A stretch of DNA of 64,000 nucleotides from Clostridium sp. E02. GTDB taxonomy: Bacteria; Bacillota; Clostridia; Lachnospirales; Lachnospiraceae. Location: NCBI RefSeq assembly GCF_003833015.1, contig NZ_RJLQ01000003.1:167579-231578 (forward strand). The letters are read 5' to 3'. The position numbers and the translations under genes were made by a program. Positions 36,335-45,185 of the stretch are shown in pieces. Under the pieces are notes generated by a model. The model saw only the letters and a program-made list of their open reading frames with translations, made no database searches and was not told the DNA's origin. Position 1 is the first letter of the stretch. Each line of letters begins with the position of its first letter.

Positions 36335-37162
36335 TCAGATACGTTTGCCAAGCCACAAAAGAATATCCCCAATGATCTCATCTCTACAAGGCTCATTTAA
36401 GATTTCATGAAAGAGGTTCGCATAGATATGCAAACTCTTATCCTTAGAACTTATCTCTTCAAATAGATCTAGGGAATCTTTTGCAGCAACTAGGCCGTCA
36501 TCCGCTCCATGGAGAATCAAAACCGGATCGGAAAAGCTTTTTATATTAACCTTCAGCCACTGGACGCCTGCATATATCTGATTGATCAGTCCGGTGCTGA
36601 TCTCCTTTTCCACCAACGGATCCAAAGCATATGCTTCAATCACTTTTTTATCACTGCAAACTCCCTCTCCCAGCTCATTGGGCAGATAGGTATCATCTGG
36701 TGCTTCAATTGGAAATTGATCGCCCATAACTGGATGGTTATAATGGGTCAGCGCACCTGAAGTAATAATCCCATCTGCCTGTCCCGGATTTTTTGTACCA
36801 AATAGTGTTACTGTTTCTCCTCCCATACTGTGTCCGAAGAGAAAGACCTTCTTTCCGCCACTCTCCTCTCTGGCAAGGGCAACAATCTGGCCCAGATCAT
36901 CAGGCATCTCATTAAATTCTTTAAAATAAACTTTATTCCCCTCGGATTTCCCATGCCCCCTTTGGTCATACCGATATACGCTATAGCCGTTCTCGTTGAG
37001 CTTTTCCGTAAAATAATCATATCGGTTTAAATGCTCACACAGTCCATGGGCAATGACGATCAGCGCCTTTGGATTCTCCACAGTATCTTTTCTAAATCTC
37101 AGTTTTGTTCCATCAAAGGATGAAATCATCCTCTCCTCCATTTTTTTGTTTTCCCCATTCAT
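36335..37162 (-). CDS. Monoacylglycerol-lipase-like alpha/beta hydrolase
   Basis: 275 residues. Hydrolase_4 family: LIVIAHGLCEHLNRYDYFTE, YRYDQRGHGKSEG, nucleophile elbow GHSMGGETV, acid PVLILHGADDGLV and a final His in NLFHEILNEP. Probably a cytoplasmic lipase, esterase or lysophospholipase. The start has a GGAGAAGGG site. Stands alone. Confidence 0.87.
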   Translation of the reverse strand: MNGENKKMEERMISSFDGTKLRFRKDTVENPKALIVIAHGLCEHLNRYDYFTEKLNENGYSVYRYDQRGHGKSEGNKVYFKEFNEMPDDLGQIVALAREESGGKKVFLFGHSMGGETVTLFGTKNPGQADGIITSGALTHYNHPVMGDQFPIEAPDDTYLPNELGEGVCSDKKVIEAYALDPLVEKEISTGLINQIYAGVQWLKVNIKSFSDPVLILHGADDGLVAAKDSLDLFEEISSKDKSLHIYANLFHEILNEPCRDEIIGDILLWLGKRI

Positions 37163-37456
37163 AATCCCTTCTCCTTCCTACTACAATATATTTATGGTTA
37201 ATATCCCTTACAGCCAGTAAGGAATTATCCATCTTGTTGCTTAACTGTTAGAATGTAGGTAGCAATCGGTATATCGTCCCCTTTCTTGGACTTAGCGTCC
37301 GTAAATAAGACTGATAACCAGCTCCTCATTCGCAGCATTCGTTTTATGCAGGTTGAACTGCCTCAGGTACGTTCGTGTCATACCACAGTAGATTGAATAG
37401 GTAATGAGTAAAACTGGTACTTATCCATTGCAATAATCTAAAGGAGTGACAAATTT
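37163..37456 (+). ncRNA. Leader of the second IS110; candidate bridge RNA
   Basis: No gene in this interval. The part about 37200-37440 upstream of the IS110 transposase is the place where IS110-group elements encode a bridge RNA. Small inverted repeats are visible (for example CCTTTCTTGGACTTAGCGTCC), but no structure can be proven by eye. Confidence 0.3.
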
Positions 37457-38760
37457 ATGAACATGAACGCAGTAGGTATTGATGTATCCAAGGGCAAAAG
37501 CATGGTTGCTATTTTACGCCCTTATGGTGAGATTGTTTCAGCACCATTTGAAATCAAACACACTTCCGGTAACATCCAATCTTTGATTGAACAGATCAAA
37601 TCTATCGAAGGTGATTCCCGAATAGTTATGGAGCACACTGGTCGTTATTACGAACCACTGGCTCGTGAGCTTTCTCTGGCAGATCTTTTTGTAACTGCCG
37701 TAAATCCTAAGCTCATTAAAGATTTTGGAGATAACTCTCTGCGTAAAGTAAAATCTGATAAAGCTGATGCTGTAAAAATAGCCCGTTACACACTTGACAG
37801 TTGGACTGAATTGAAACAGTATAGTCTTATGGACGAAATACGTAATCAATTAAAGACTATGAACCGTCAGTTTGGGTTCTACATGAAACACAAAACAGCT
37901 ATGAAGAATAACCTCATCGGTATCCTAGATCAAACTTACCCAGGTGTTAATACTTACTTTGACAGCCCCGCTCGTGATGACGGTAGCCAAAAATGGGTTG
38001 ATTTTGCTACTACATACTGGCATGTGGACTGTGTTCGTAAAATGTCATTAAACGCATTTGTTGACCATTATAAGAATTGGTGCAAACGCAAGAAGTACAA
38101 CTTCAGTAAAGATAAAGCTGAAGAAATCTACGGAACAGCAAAGGAACTTGTTCCTGTACTTCCAAAAGATGATTTAACCAAGCTGATAGTTAAACAGGCC
38201 GTAGAACAATTAAACACTGCTTCTAAGACCGTGGGAGAACTCCGTACCCTGATGAATGAAACTGCAGCCAAACTCCCCGAATATCCTGTTGTTATGGCAA
38301 TGAAAGGTGTTGGTCCATCTCTTGGTCCTCAGCTTATGGCTGAAATCGGAGATGTCACACGATTCACTCATAAAGGTGCTATCACAGCATTTGCTGGTGT
38401 AGACCCAGGAGTAAATGAATCAGGAACCTATGAACAAAAAAGTGTTCCTATTTCCAAGCGAGGCTCTTCTGTACTTAGAAAAACCTTATTTCAGGTCATG
38501 GACTGTCTCGTCAAAACAAAACCTCAGGATGACCCTGTATATATGTTTATAGATAAAAAACGTGCTCAGGGAAAACCTTACTACGTCTACATGACCGCAG
38601 GTGCTAATAAGTTTTTACGTATCTATTACGGAAGAGTAAAAGAATATCTTATGTCTCTTCCAGAATAATTAAACCCACATCCTTTCAGACCAGCGGATAA
38701 CGGTGGTCTATTTTTCATACCCAAAAATCAATATAAATTTAATCCAGAAAAATCATCAAT
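37200..38760 (+). mobile_element. Second IS110-family element (approximate ends)
   Basis: Intact transposase plus long non-coding leader. Ends are estimates. The sequence TTTAATCCAGAAAA at the right side (about 38738) also occurs at 30805 and near position 34, and may mark target-like sequence. Confidence 0.6.
37457..38668 (+). CDS. IS110-family transposase (second type)
   Basis: 403 residues. DEDD domain: AVGIDVSKGKSMVAILRPYG, VMEHTGRYYEPLARELS and KSDKADAVKIARYTLDS. C-terminal Transposase_20 domain: AMKGVGPSLGPQLMAEIGDV, ITAFAGVDPGVNESG and ISKRGSSVLRKTLFQVM with the catalytic Ser. Clearly different from the copy at 17479 (only scattered identity). AAAGGAG precedes the ATG. Intact and on the opposite strand to its surroundings. 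Confidence 0.92.
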   Translation: MNMNAVGIDVSKGKSMVAILRPYGEIVSAPFEIKHTSGNIQSLIEQIKSIEGDSRIVMEHTGRYYEPLARELSLADLFVTAVNPKLIKDFGDNSLRKVKSDKADAVKIARYTLDSWTELKQYSLMDEIRNQLKTMNRQFGFYMKHKTAMKNNLIGILDQTYPGVNTYFDSPARDDGSQKWVDFATTYWHVDCVRKMSLNAFVDHYKNWCKRKKYNFSKDKAEEIYGTAKELVPVLPKDDLTKLIVKQAVEQLNTASKTVGELRTLMNETAAKLPEYPVVMAMKGVGPSLGPQLMAEIGDVTRFTHKGAITAFAGVDPGVNESGTYEQKSVPISKRGSSVLRKTLFQVMDCLVKTKPQDDPVYMFIDKKRAQGKPYYVYMTAGANKFLRIYYGRVKEYLMSLPE

Positions 38761-38834
38761 TTCCTATTGACTTTTTATTTGCAGGCTTGTTTTAAATTCA
38801 TCATACTACAGGAATTACTTTGTGGCAATTATGT

Positions 38835-40298
38835 TTAAAATATAACAAGAAAACTGGTAATCCCATTCCTGCTTTCCACACGGATACGAGCATTGTGCCG
38901 GTCTGCAATCTGCTTTGCAATGGCAAGCCCAAGACCAGTGCCAGAACGGTTTTGAGGGCTGCTTGTTTTATAAAACCGGTCAAACAGGAACGGGATTGTA
39001 TCGGCAGGAATCTCTTCGCCGCTGTTAGTCACAGTAATCAGGCATCCTTGTACATTCTTTGAAAGAGTTAGTCCCACATCCCCCTTCTGCGGCGAAAATT
39101 TAACCGCATTGTCCAGAAGAATTAAAATTAGCTGTCGCAGCCGGCCATAATCACCAACCACAACACACTCATCTGCCGGGCATTCTACCAGAAGTTTAAG
39201 CTTTTTTTCCTCTGCCTTACGGCGGATTGCCCTCTGAGAATCCCGAATTACATCGCAGAGATTTACCTCCCCTATATCAAGAGAAAACTGATCATCTTGA
39301 AGGCGTGACAAATCCAACAGATCGTTCACCAGCCTCTCTAAATGCCGGCTCTCTGCTAACATCTGGTCATAATAATCCCGAATCTCCTCCGGTGTATCAA
39401 CGGTTCCATCCCAAAGCACCTCTAGAGAACCGCGTAAAACTGCCACCGGTGTACGTAGCTCGTGAGAGACATTGGCTACAAAATCCTGTTTCATCTGATC
39501 AAGAGCCGCCTGCTGCTTTCTAGCCTCAGTCAAACGTTTGGAAATCAAATCAATGGTTTGGGCCAGCTGACCAATCTCATCCTCCTGGTCAACTTCAGTT
39601 TGGGCCGTATAATCACCATTGGCAAGCCCCCTTGCTGCATCATTCATGCGGCGCAGAGGATTGGTAAACCGATAGGACAGCCACACGGCAGCCATACCTG
39701 CAAGAATCAGGGCTATGACTGCACCTGCTCCTAGTGCGGACAAACCCTGAAGCACAGCTTCATTGACTCCACTTACCGGGGAGTGAAGTAAAACAGCGCC
39801 AAAAATCCCGTTTTCAGTACGAATCGGCACCCCCACCGTCAGAGTCGAAGCATTTAATAACCCCGAAAATTCTTCTCCGTAAGTAACTTCTCCTGTCAAA
39901 ACCCTGCTGATAATTTTCTCTGCATTTTCAGGCAGTTCCTCTCCTGAAGTAACACCGTCATGACTGGAGGAGATAACATTTCGGTCGTTATCCACAATCC
40001 ATACCGTTGCCATTGCAACCTGATCTAAAAAGTGAAGATAGGCACCATATCCTCCCATTCCATGACGCCCCATGCCCATTCCCATTCCCATTCCTGTTTC
40101 CGGTCCCTGCTCCTCTCCGCTCTCATAGAGTGCCAGCGTTTCCGCAATGGAAACCGCCCGCTTCTCCATAGAAGAACGATTGATTGCAATGGTATGCTGC
40201 CGGAACATGGATACAAACACAGTTCCCAATATGGCTGTAAACAAAAGAAGCACTGCAGCAAAAGAGGCTACCAGTTTCCAGATTATTTTCTTATTCAT
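38835..40298 (-). CDS. Sensor histidine kinase with Met/Gly/His-rich extracellular insert
   Basis: 487 residues. TM1 (about 10-30), extracellular domain with GMGMGMGMGRHGMGGYG near residues 65-82, TM2 (about 190-210), HAMP (about 210-265), HisKA with QDFVANVSHELRTPVAVLRG, and HATPase with RQLILILLDNAVKFSP and GTGLGLAIAKQIADRHNA. It overlaps its response regulator by 4 bp (ATGA). The Met-rich loop suggests metal (Cu-like) sensing, but that is only an inference. The divergent secreted DUF2680-like gene is a likely target. Confidence 0.9.
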   Translation of the reverse strand: MNKKIIWKLVASFAAVLLLFTAILGTVFVSMFRQHTIAINRSSMEKRAVSIAETLALYESGEEQGPETGMGMGMGMGRHGMGGYGAYLHFLDQVAMATVWIVDNDRNVISSSHDGVTSGEELPENAEKIISRVLTGEVTYGEEFSGLLNASTLTVGVPIRTENGIFGAVLLHSPVSGVNEAVLQGLSALGAGAVIALILAGMAAVWLSYRFTNPLRRMNDAARGLANGDYTAQTEVDQEDEIGQLAQTIDLISKRLTEARKQQAALDQMKQDFVANVSHELRTPVAVLRGSLEVLWDGTVDTPEEIRDYYDQMLAESRHLERLVNDLLDLSRLQDDQFSLDIGEVNLCDVIRDSQRAIRRKAEEKKLKLLVECPADECVVVGDYGRLRQLILILLDNAVKFSPQKGDVGLTLSKNVQGCLITVTNSGEEIPADTIPFLFDRFYKTSSPQNRSGTGLGLAIAKQIADRHNARIRVESRNGITSFLVIF

Positions 40299-40981
40299 GG
40301 CAGCACCTCAAATTTATAGCCCACATTCCGTATAGTACGTATTTCCCAGGTGGGATGTGGTGCTTCTTCCAGCTTGGCCCTCAGGCGTTTCATATGAGAA
40401 TCAACCGTGCGGGGATCACCATAATAATCATATCCCCACAAAAGATCCAGTAGCATCTCACGGGTATAGGCCCGATTCTTCCCGCCGGCAAGGGTCCAGA
40501 GCATGTCTGTTTCCCGCTTTGTTAAAAGTATGGGTTTGTTGTCGACTGCTACGCTGTAATTTTCAAGATTTATTATCAGATTCTCAATCTGAAGTATCTT
40601 CTCCGGTTCCCCGGCGCCCTTCTCAATACGTCGCAGTACAGCTCTCACTCGCGCCATAACCTCCCCAGGTGAAAATGGTTTCACAATATAATCATCTGCA
40701 CCTATGTCCAATCCCATGATTTTCTCAAAATCCTCTCCTCTGGCTGTTACCATGATAACCGGAACATCGGACTGCCTGCGGATTTCCCGGCACACCTGGA
40801 ACCCGTCCAGTTTAGGCATCATTACATCAAGCAGAACAACCTGCGGTTTTCTTGCATAAAATTCATCCAGCGCCTGCTGCCCATCCTGAGCAAGTACCGT
40901 TTCAAAGCCCTCTTTCCTGGCCGCACTGTTTAAAATATTTAATAACTGGGGACTGTCGTCCGCGATCAGCATTATTGACAT
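40295..40981 (-). CDS. OmpR-family response regulator
   Basis: 228 residues. Receiver domain (about 1-120): MLIADDSPQLLNILNSA, phospho-acceptor in VVLLDVMMPKLDG, Lys in DYIVKPFSPGE. Winged-helix DNA-binding domain (about 130-225): TKRETDMLWTLAGGKNRA, DPRTVDSHMKRLRAKL and IRTIRNVGYKFEV. Start preceded by AGGAGGG. First gene of a two-gene operon with the histidine kinase. Confidence 0.93.
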   Translation of the reverse strand: MSIMLIADDSPQLLNILNSAARKEGFETVLAQDGQQALDEFYARKPQVVLLDVMMPKLDGFQVCREIRRQSDVPVIMVTARGEDFEKIMGLDIGADDYIVKPFSPGEVMARVRAVLRRIEKGAGEPEKILQIENLIINLENYSVAVDNKPILLTKRETDMLWTLAGGKNRAYTREMLLDLLWGYDYYGDPRTVDSHMKRLRAKLEEAPHPTWEIRTIRNVGYKFEVLP

Positions 40982-41157
40982 ATCGTATCCCTCCTGTCAT
41001 TTCATTATAAATATATCAGCAAAATAAGGCAACTTTGTGGCACATAAAATAAAATGACAAACAAAAAAACCATTCCTGACACATTTGTGCCATATACAAA
41101 CGTTATTATGAACGTACCGAAAGGAAAATAACACAAACCGAAAGGAGTTTACAAATT

Positions 41158-41598
41158 ATGAAAAATAACAAAAAAATGATTACAGGATGTGCCATTACAC
41201 TTGCGCTAACAGCCGCAACCATGACCTCATTTGCAGCTGCCGCTTACAAGACACCTGCCGAAGCAGTGTCAGGTATTACAGGAAAGACATTGGATGAGAT
41301 AATTACGGAACGCAGATCTGGAAAAACCTATGGATCCATGGCAGATGAGGCAGGAAAGTTAGATGAATTCCAGCAGGCATTGGCGGATATCCACGAAGAC
41401 AGGCTGAATGAGAAAGTAGCTGACGGTACACTGACACAGGAGCAGGCAGATACACAGCTTACCGCAATCCGCGAAAGACAGGCGGTCTGTGACGGAAACG
41501 GAAATGGCGCAGGTAACGGTTATGGTACAGGCGGCTGTAACGGAAACGGTATGGGCAATCACCGCAGAGGAAACGGATTTGGATACCGGAATCATTAA
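41158..41598 (+). CDS. Secreted DUF2680-like protein with Gly/Asn-rich tail
   Basis: 146 residues. Signal peptide ends near TSFAAAA. The middle (about 35-110) has SGITGKTLDEIITERRSGKT, a QALADIHEDRLNEKVADGTL segment and LTQEQADTQLTAIRERQ, the DUF2680/YckD pattern. The last 35 residues are low complexity (GNGNGAGNGYGTGGCNGNGM, then HRRG). AAAGGAG precedes ATG. It is divergent from the two-component operon, with 176 bp between, so likely under its control. Role unknown. Confidence 0.75.
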   Translation: MKNNKKMITGCAITLALTAATMTSFAAAAYKTPAEAVSGITGKTLDEIITERRSGKTYGSMADEAGKLDEFQQALADIHEDRLNEKVADGTLTQEQADTQLTAIRERQAVCDGNGNGAGNGYGTGGCNGNGMGNHRRGNGFGYRNH

Positions 41599-41621
41599 GA
41601 GAACCATATAAAATACTGACA

Positions 41622-41661
41622 CAGCCGCCTCCTTCCGGTCAAAACCCGGCAGGGGCGGCTG
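41622..41661. terminator. Convergent (bidirectional) terminator
   Basis: CAGCCGCC / GGCGGCTG stem with further internal pairing, located between convergent gene ends (41598 and 41671), with T/A-rich runs on either side. Confidence 0.65.
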
Positions 41662-41670
41662 CAGTTTCTT

Positions 41671-43590
41671 CTAACGCTGATTTTCTTCTCTAATCCATAC
41701 ACGCATTTCATTCTCGCCTCTGTTGGCCCAGCTGTAATAAGGAATCCATCTGATCTTTGTTCTGACTTTCTTTTCTAATACATTGCTCTGTCTGTAAAGC
41801 CCTAAGTCTTCCCTGTCCGCTTCTGTCTTCCAGCCATAAGCCGTGAGAACGCCCACGCCTCCCAGCAGAGTTTCCTGAAATTTATATTCCAGTGGTTCCT
41901 GTTTTTCCACGGACAATAGGTGCAGATTTTTTCCATTATCCACTTCTTCCGCACAATAAACGAGAGGACCTCTTGAAACTACAAATTTCCCAAAATCATT
42001 TTCAACCAATGGATTGGCATACCAGCGCTTTGGTTCCATATCCAATTCAAGTCGTATGGTATCCTCTTTGAAACTCTGGTTGATATAGATAAAACCATGT
42101 TCTGCATCAGAAGCTGTGCTTTTCCCGTTGATCTCCACACCAATGGTATCAGACCAGGATGGTATCCGGATTCCCAGGCAGACACTGGCAGTTCCACTGT
42201 AATTTACCTTGATTTCCACGGATCCGGTCCATGGATATCCAGTCTTTAGTTCTATGTCCAGAATGCCATCCTCTATTTCAAACCTCCCCTTACATTCCAC
42301 AAAGAGATTGACAAGAAGTTTGTTTTTCTTTTGAACAAATACATACTGCTCCACTGAGGCTACAAGCCTTGCAAGGTTGGGAGGACAGCACGCGCAGCCA
42401 AGCCACTGGGGACGTACGCATTTTACATGACTCTTCCCCGGATCCTTAAGTGATTTGCCTGGAACTACCTCCAGAGGATTTACATAAAAGAAATGTTTTC
42501 CGTCAAGAGCCATGCCTCCCAGTACTGTATTATAAAGAGCGCGCTCCATCACATCGCCATATTCCCCCTTCTCCTCTGATAAAAGCATCTGATATGCAAA
42601 GAACACCAGTCCCACAGACGCACATGTCTCACAGTACATGGTATCATTGGGCAGATCGTAATCCAAAGTAAATGCCTCCCCGGATACCGTCGATCCGATT
42701 CCACCGGTGATATACATACGCCGTTTTACAATATTCTTCCATAACCGTCTGCACGCTGCAAGAAGCTTCTCATCCCCTGTTTCTGCCGCAAGATCAGCCA
42801 TTGCAGTGCAAAGATAAACCAACCTTACAGCGTGACCCTCAGCGGTATTTTGCTCAAGGATCGGAAGATGTGCCTGATAATAGGTTAAAGGAAGATGCTT
42901 TGATCCCATAACTGCACGATCTGTTCCCCGTATCAGTAAAAAGTGCCGGGCAAGTTTTAGATATCTGTCATTTTGTGTCAGACGGTATAACCGCATCAGT
43001 CCGATTTCAACCTCTTCATGACCATCATAGCCATGATTCTTTCCTTCCTCTTCTCCAAACACGGAATCAATGTGATCCGCTAGCTTGCATGCGATCTCTA
43101 AAACTTTTTGATTTCCAACTGCTTCATAATAAGCCACTGCCGCCTCAAGAAAGTGCCCTGCGCAGTATAATTCGTGGTTCTGCCACAGGCCTTTGAATTT
43201 CTCATCCGGCTTTTCAATGGTGAAATATGTATCCAGATATCCGTCGTCTTCCTGCGCTTCACTGATTAAGTCCACAACATCATCCGCCAAACTTTTTAAT
43301 TTTTCATCCATCTGTTCCCGTAAGGTATAGGCAACCGCTTCCAGCCATTTATAAAGATCGCTGTCCTGAAATACCCAGCCATAATGATTTCCTTTTTTCC
43401 TTCCGGCCGCAATCCGGAAATTTTCAATGACATGGCTTTTCTCGTTTGGGATGGAAGCATCGTTTCGTTCCCGTTCAATGGTTATATCAATCTCATCATT
43501 TAATACCTTCCATTGATACGGAATCATCTCCGTTTTGATTAATTCTTTGTACCTACTAAAAAATCTGTCACTAATTTCTACTCTATTCAT
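41671..43590 (-). CDS. GH127 beta-L-arabinofuranosidase
   Basis: 639 residues from ATG at 43590 (GAAGGTG upstream). Removes terminal beta-L-arabinofuranose. The family's active site has Cys nucleophile plus a Zn site made of three Cys and one Glu: here NDTMYCETCASVGLVFF and QWLGCACCPPNLARLV supply them. The (alpha/alpha)6 barrel includes WQNHELYCAGHFLEAAVAYY, GYDGHEEVEIGLMRLYR and YITGGIGST. No signal peptide, so it acts on imported oligosaccharides. Last gene of the ABC-importer operon. Confidence 0.9.
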   Translation of the reverse strand: MNRVEISDRFFSRYKELIKTEMIPYQWKVLNDEIDITIERERNDASIPNEKSHVIENFRIAAGRKKGNHYGWVFQDSDLYKWLEAVAYTLREQMDEKLKSLADDVVDLISEAQEDDGYLDTYFTIEKPDEKFKGLWQNHELYCAGHFLEAAVAYYEAVGNQKVLEIACKLADHIDSVFGEEEGKNHGYDGHEEVEIGLMRLYRLTQNDRYLKLARHFLLIRGTDRAVMGSKHLPLTYYQAHLPILEQNTAEGHAVRLVYLCTAMADLAAETGDEKLLAACRRLWKNIVKRRMYITGGIGSTVSGEAFTLDYDLPNDTMYCETCASVGLVFFAYQMLLSEEKGEYGDVMERALYNTVLGGMALDGKHFFYVNPLEVVPGKSLKDPGKSHVKCVRPQWLGCACCPPNLARLVASVEQYVFVQKKNKLLVNLFVECKGRFEIEDGILDIELKTGYPWTGSVEIKVNYSGTASVCLGIRIPSWSDTIGVEINGKSTASDAEHGFIYINQSFKEDTIRLELDMEPKRWYANPLVENDFGKFVVSRGPLVYCAEEVDNGKNLHLLSVEKQEPLEYKFQETLLGGVGVLTAYGWKTEADREDLGLYRQSNVLEKKVRTKIRWIPYYSWANRGENEMRVWIREENQR

Positions 43591-43647
43591 GCTGCACCTT
43601 CTATAACCTTCCTTTATTCCTTCCTCTTTTGTTTGCACAAGTCAATT

Positions 43648-45165
43648 TTATTCCTCAAATTTCTCCTTGAGCCTGTTTAACAAAAACGTCATCAGTTCCG
43701 GTTCCTTTTGCTGATTCATTTCAATTTTCTCTGTGGATAACAAAATTCCGTTTGGATTTTCTTCCGTAAACGGCTGCCACTCTGGCATTGGCTCTCCATC
43801 CGCGTCATTTCCGTTTGGATCACCTGTTTTCATGAAGTTTGCCCAGTAATTGGCCATATGTCTTGCCAGATCGTAATGATTTCCTTTCAATGGCCTCCAG
43901 CATTTTGCAAGCGTCTCAAAGAAAAACCATAAGTCTACGGAATGAAAATTTCCCGGATTATCCCAGCCAGGAATATCTGCATCAAAGGTATAATAATAGC
44001 AGGAAACCGGATTGTTTTGCTGTGAATTTTGATGAAACAGTCCTCTTACAGCAAACTCAATGCTGCTTACGGAACCTGCATTTCCCTCAGAATCCCGTGG
44101 GCTATCTCCCAGCAAACGAAGAAACTCCTCTTCCTGTCCGGGATATAATGTTTTTACTTTTTCTTTTAGTTCTTCATCGGAACCTGCATAAATGGAGTCA
44201 AAAAATTCATCCGCAGTATTCCCCGCCATTATCGGGACCATTGCTCTTTTATTTTCCATAAAGCGCTGATAGGAATTCCCAAAGCAGAATTTTTCATCAA
44301 TGACCGTTCCCATGAATCCCCCAAACTCCTCATACTTTTCATATAACAGTTTCCCATCCATTGCTCTGGCCTGATCAAGGTCTTTTACACCAATAAATTC
44401 AAAGAATTCTTCTCCCGTTTTTTCCGCGTCGGCAAGTGTGTGGCTAAACAGATCCATTTTATCGTCATAGGGAAGATTTAGTACGCCACTTAATACGATT
44501 GCTTTTTGAAACAGACCTTCGCTTCTTGGAGTGGTTAATTGTGTCATAACGCTGCCCCCACCTGCGGACTGCCCCGCTATGGTTATATTCTCAGGATCAC
44601 CGCCAAATGCCTCGATATTTCTAGTGACCCATTTTAAACCTGCCAGCTGATCCAGATGACCAAAATTTGCTGGATCATCTGGCTGCTTATTGGTAAGCTT
44701 CGGATGGGACAAAAAGCCGAATACATTCACCCGGTAATTGACGGAAACCACAATGATACCTCTTCGTGCCAGTCTTTCTCCATCAAATTCCATTTCAGCC
44801 GTATATCCGTTTTGCAGCCCACCGCCAAAATACCATACCAGAACAGGCCGCTTTTCTCCTACTTTCTTTGCTCCCGTCCAGACATTTAAATAAAGACAAT
44901 CCTCACTCATTGCAATATCCGGATCCACATGCCATTCTCTGTCATAAATATTATCTCCCAGCCCCGGGACCCCCTGCATGGATATGGGACCAAACCGGAA
45001 GCAGTCACGGACTCCCTCCCAGTTTTCACAAGGCTCTGGTGCACGCCACCGTTTTTCCCCCACTGGCGGCGCAGCGAATGGAATTCCCTTAAACGCCGTA
45101 ATCCTGGGATCCGCCGCCTCAATTCCTCTTACTATGCCATTTTCCGTTTTTGCTATGCGAATCAT
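43648..45165 (-). CDS. Type-B carboxylesterase
   Basis: 505 residues from ATG at 45165 (GGAGG). Family motifs: AFKGIPFAAPPVGEKRWRAP, EDCLYLNVWTG, oxyanion WYFGGGLQNG, nucleophile ITIAGQSAGGGSVMTQ and the catalytic His in NPGNFHSVDLWFFFE. No signal peptide, so an intracellular esterase, perhaps removing acyl groups from imported oligosaccharides. Between the beta-helix gene and GH127 in one operon. Confidence 0.88.
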   Translation of the reverse strand: MIRIAKTENGIVRGIEAADPRITAFKGIPFAAPPVGEKRWRAPEPCENWEGVRDCFRFGPISMQGVPGLGDNIYDREWHVDPDIAMSEDCLYLNVWTGAKKVGEKRPVLVWYFGGGLQNGYTAEMEFDGERLARRGIIVVSVNYRVNVFGFLSHPKLTNKQPDDPANFGHLDQLAGLKWVTRNIEAFGGDPENITIAGQSAGGGSVMTQLTTPRSEGLFQKAIVLSGVLNLPYDDKMDLFSHTLADAEKTGEEFFEFIGVKDLDQARAMDGKLLYEKYEEFGGFMGTVIDEKFCFGNSYQRFMENKRAMVPIMAGNTADEFFDSIYAGSDEELKEKVKTLYPGQEEEFLRLLGDSPRDSEGNAGSVSSIEFAVRGLFHQNSQQNNPVSCYYYTFDADIPGWDNPGNFHSVDLWFFFETLAKCWRPLKGNHYDLARHMANYWANFMKTGDPNGNDADGEPMPEWQPFTEENPNGILLSTEKIEMNQQKEPELMTFLLNRLKEKFEE

Positions 45166-45185
45166 AATTTCCTCCATTTCCCTTT

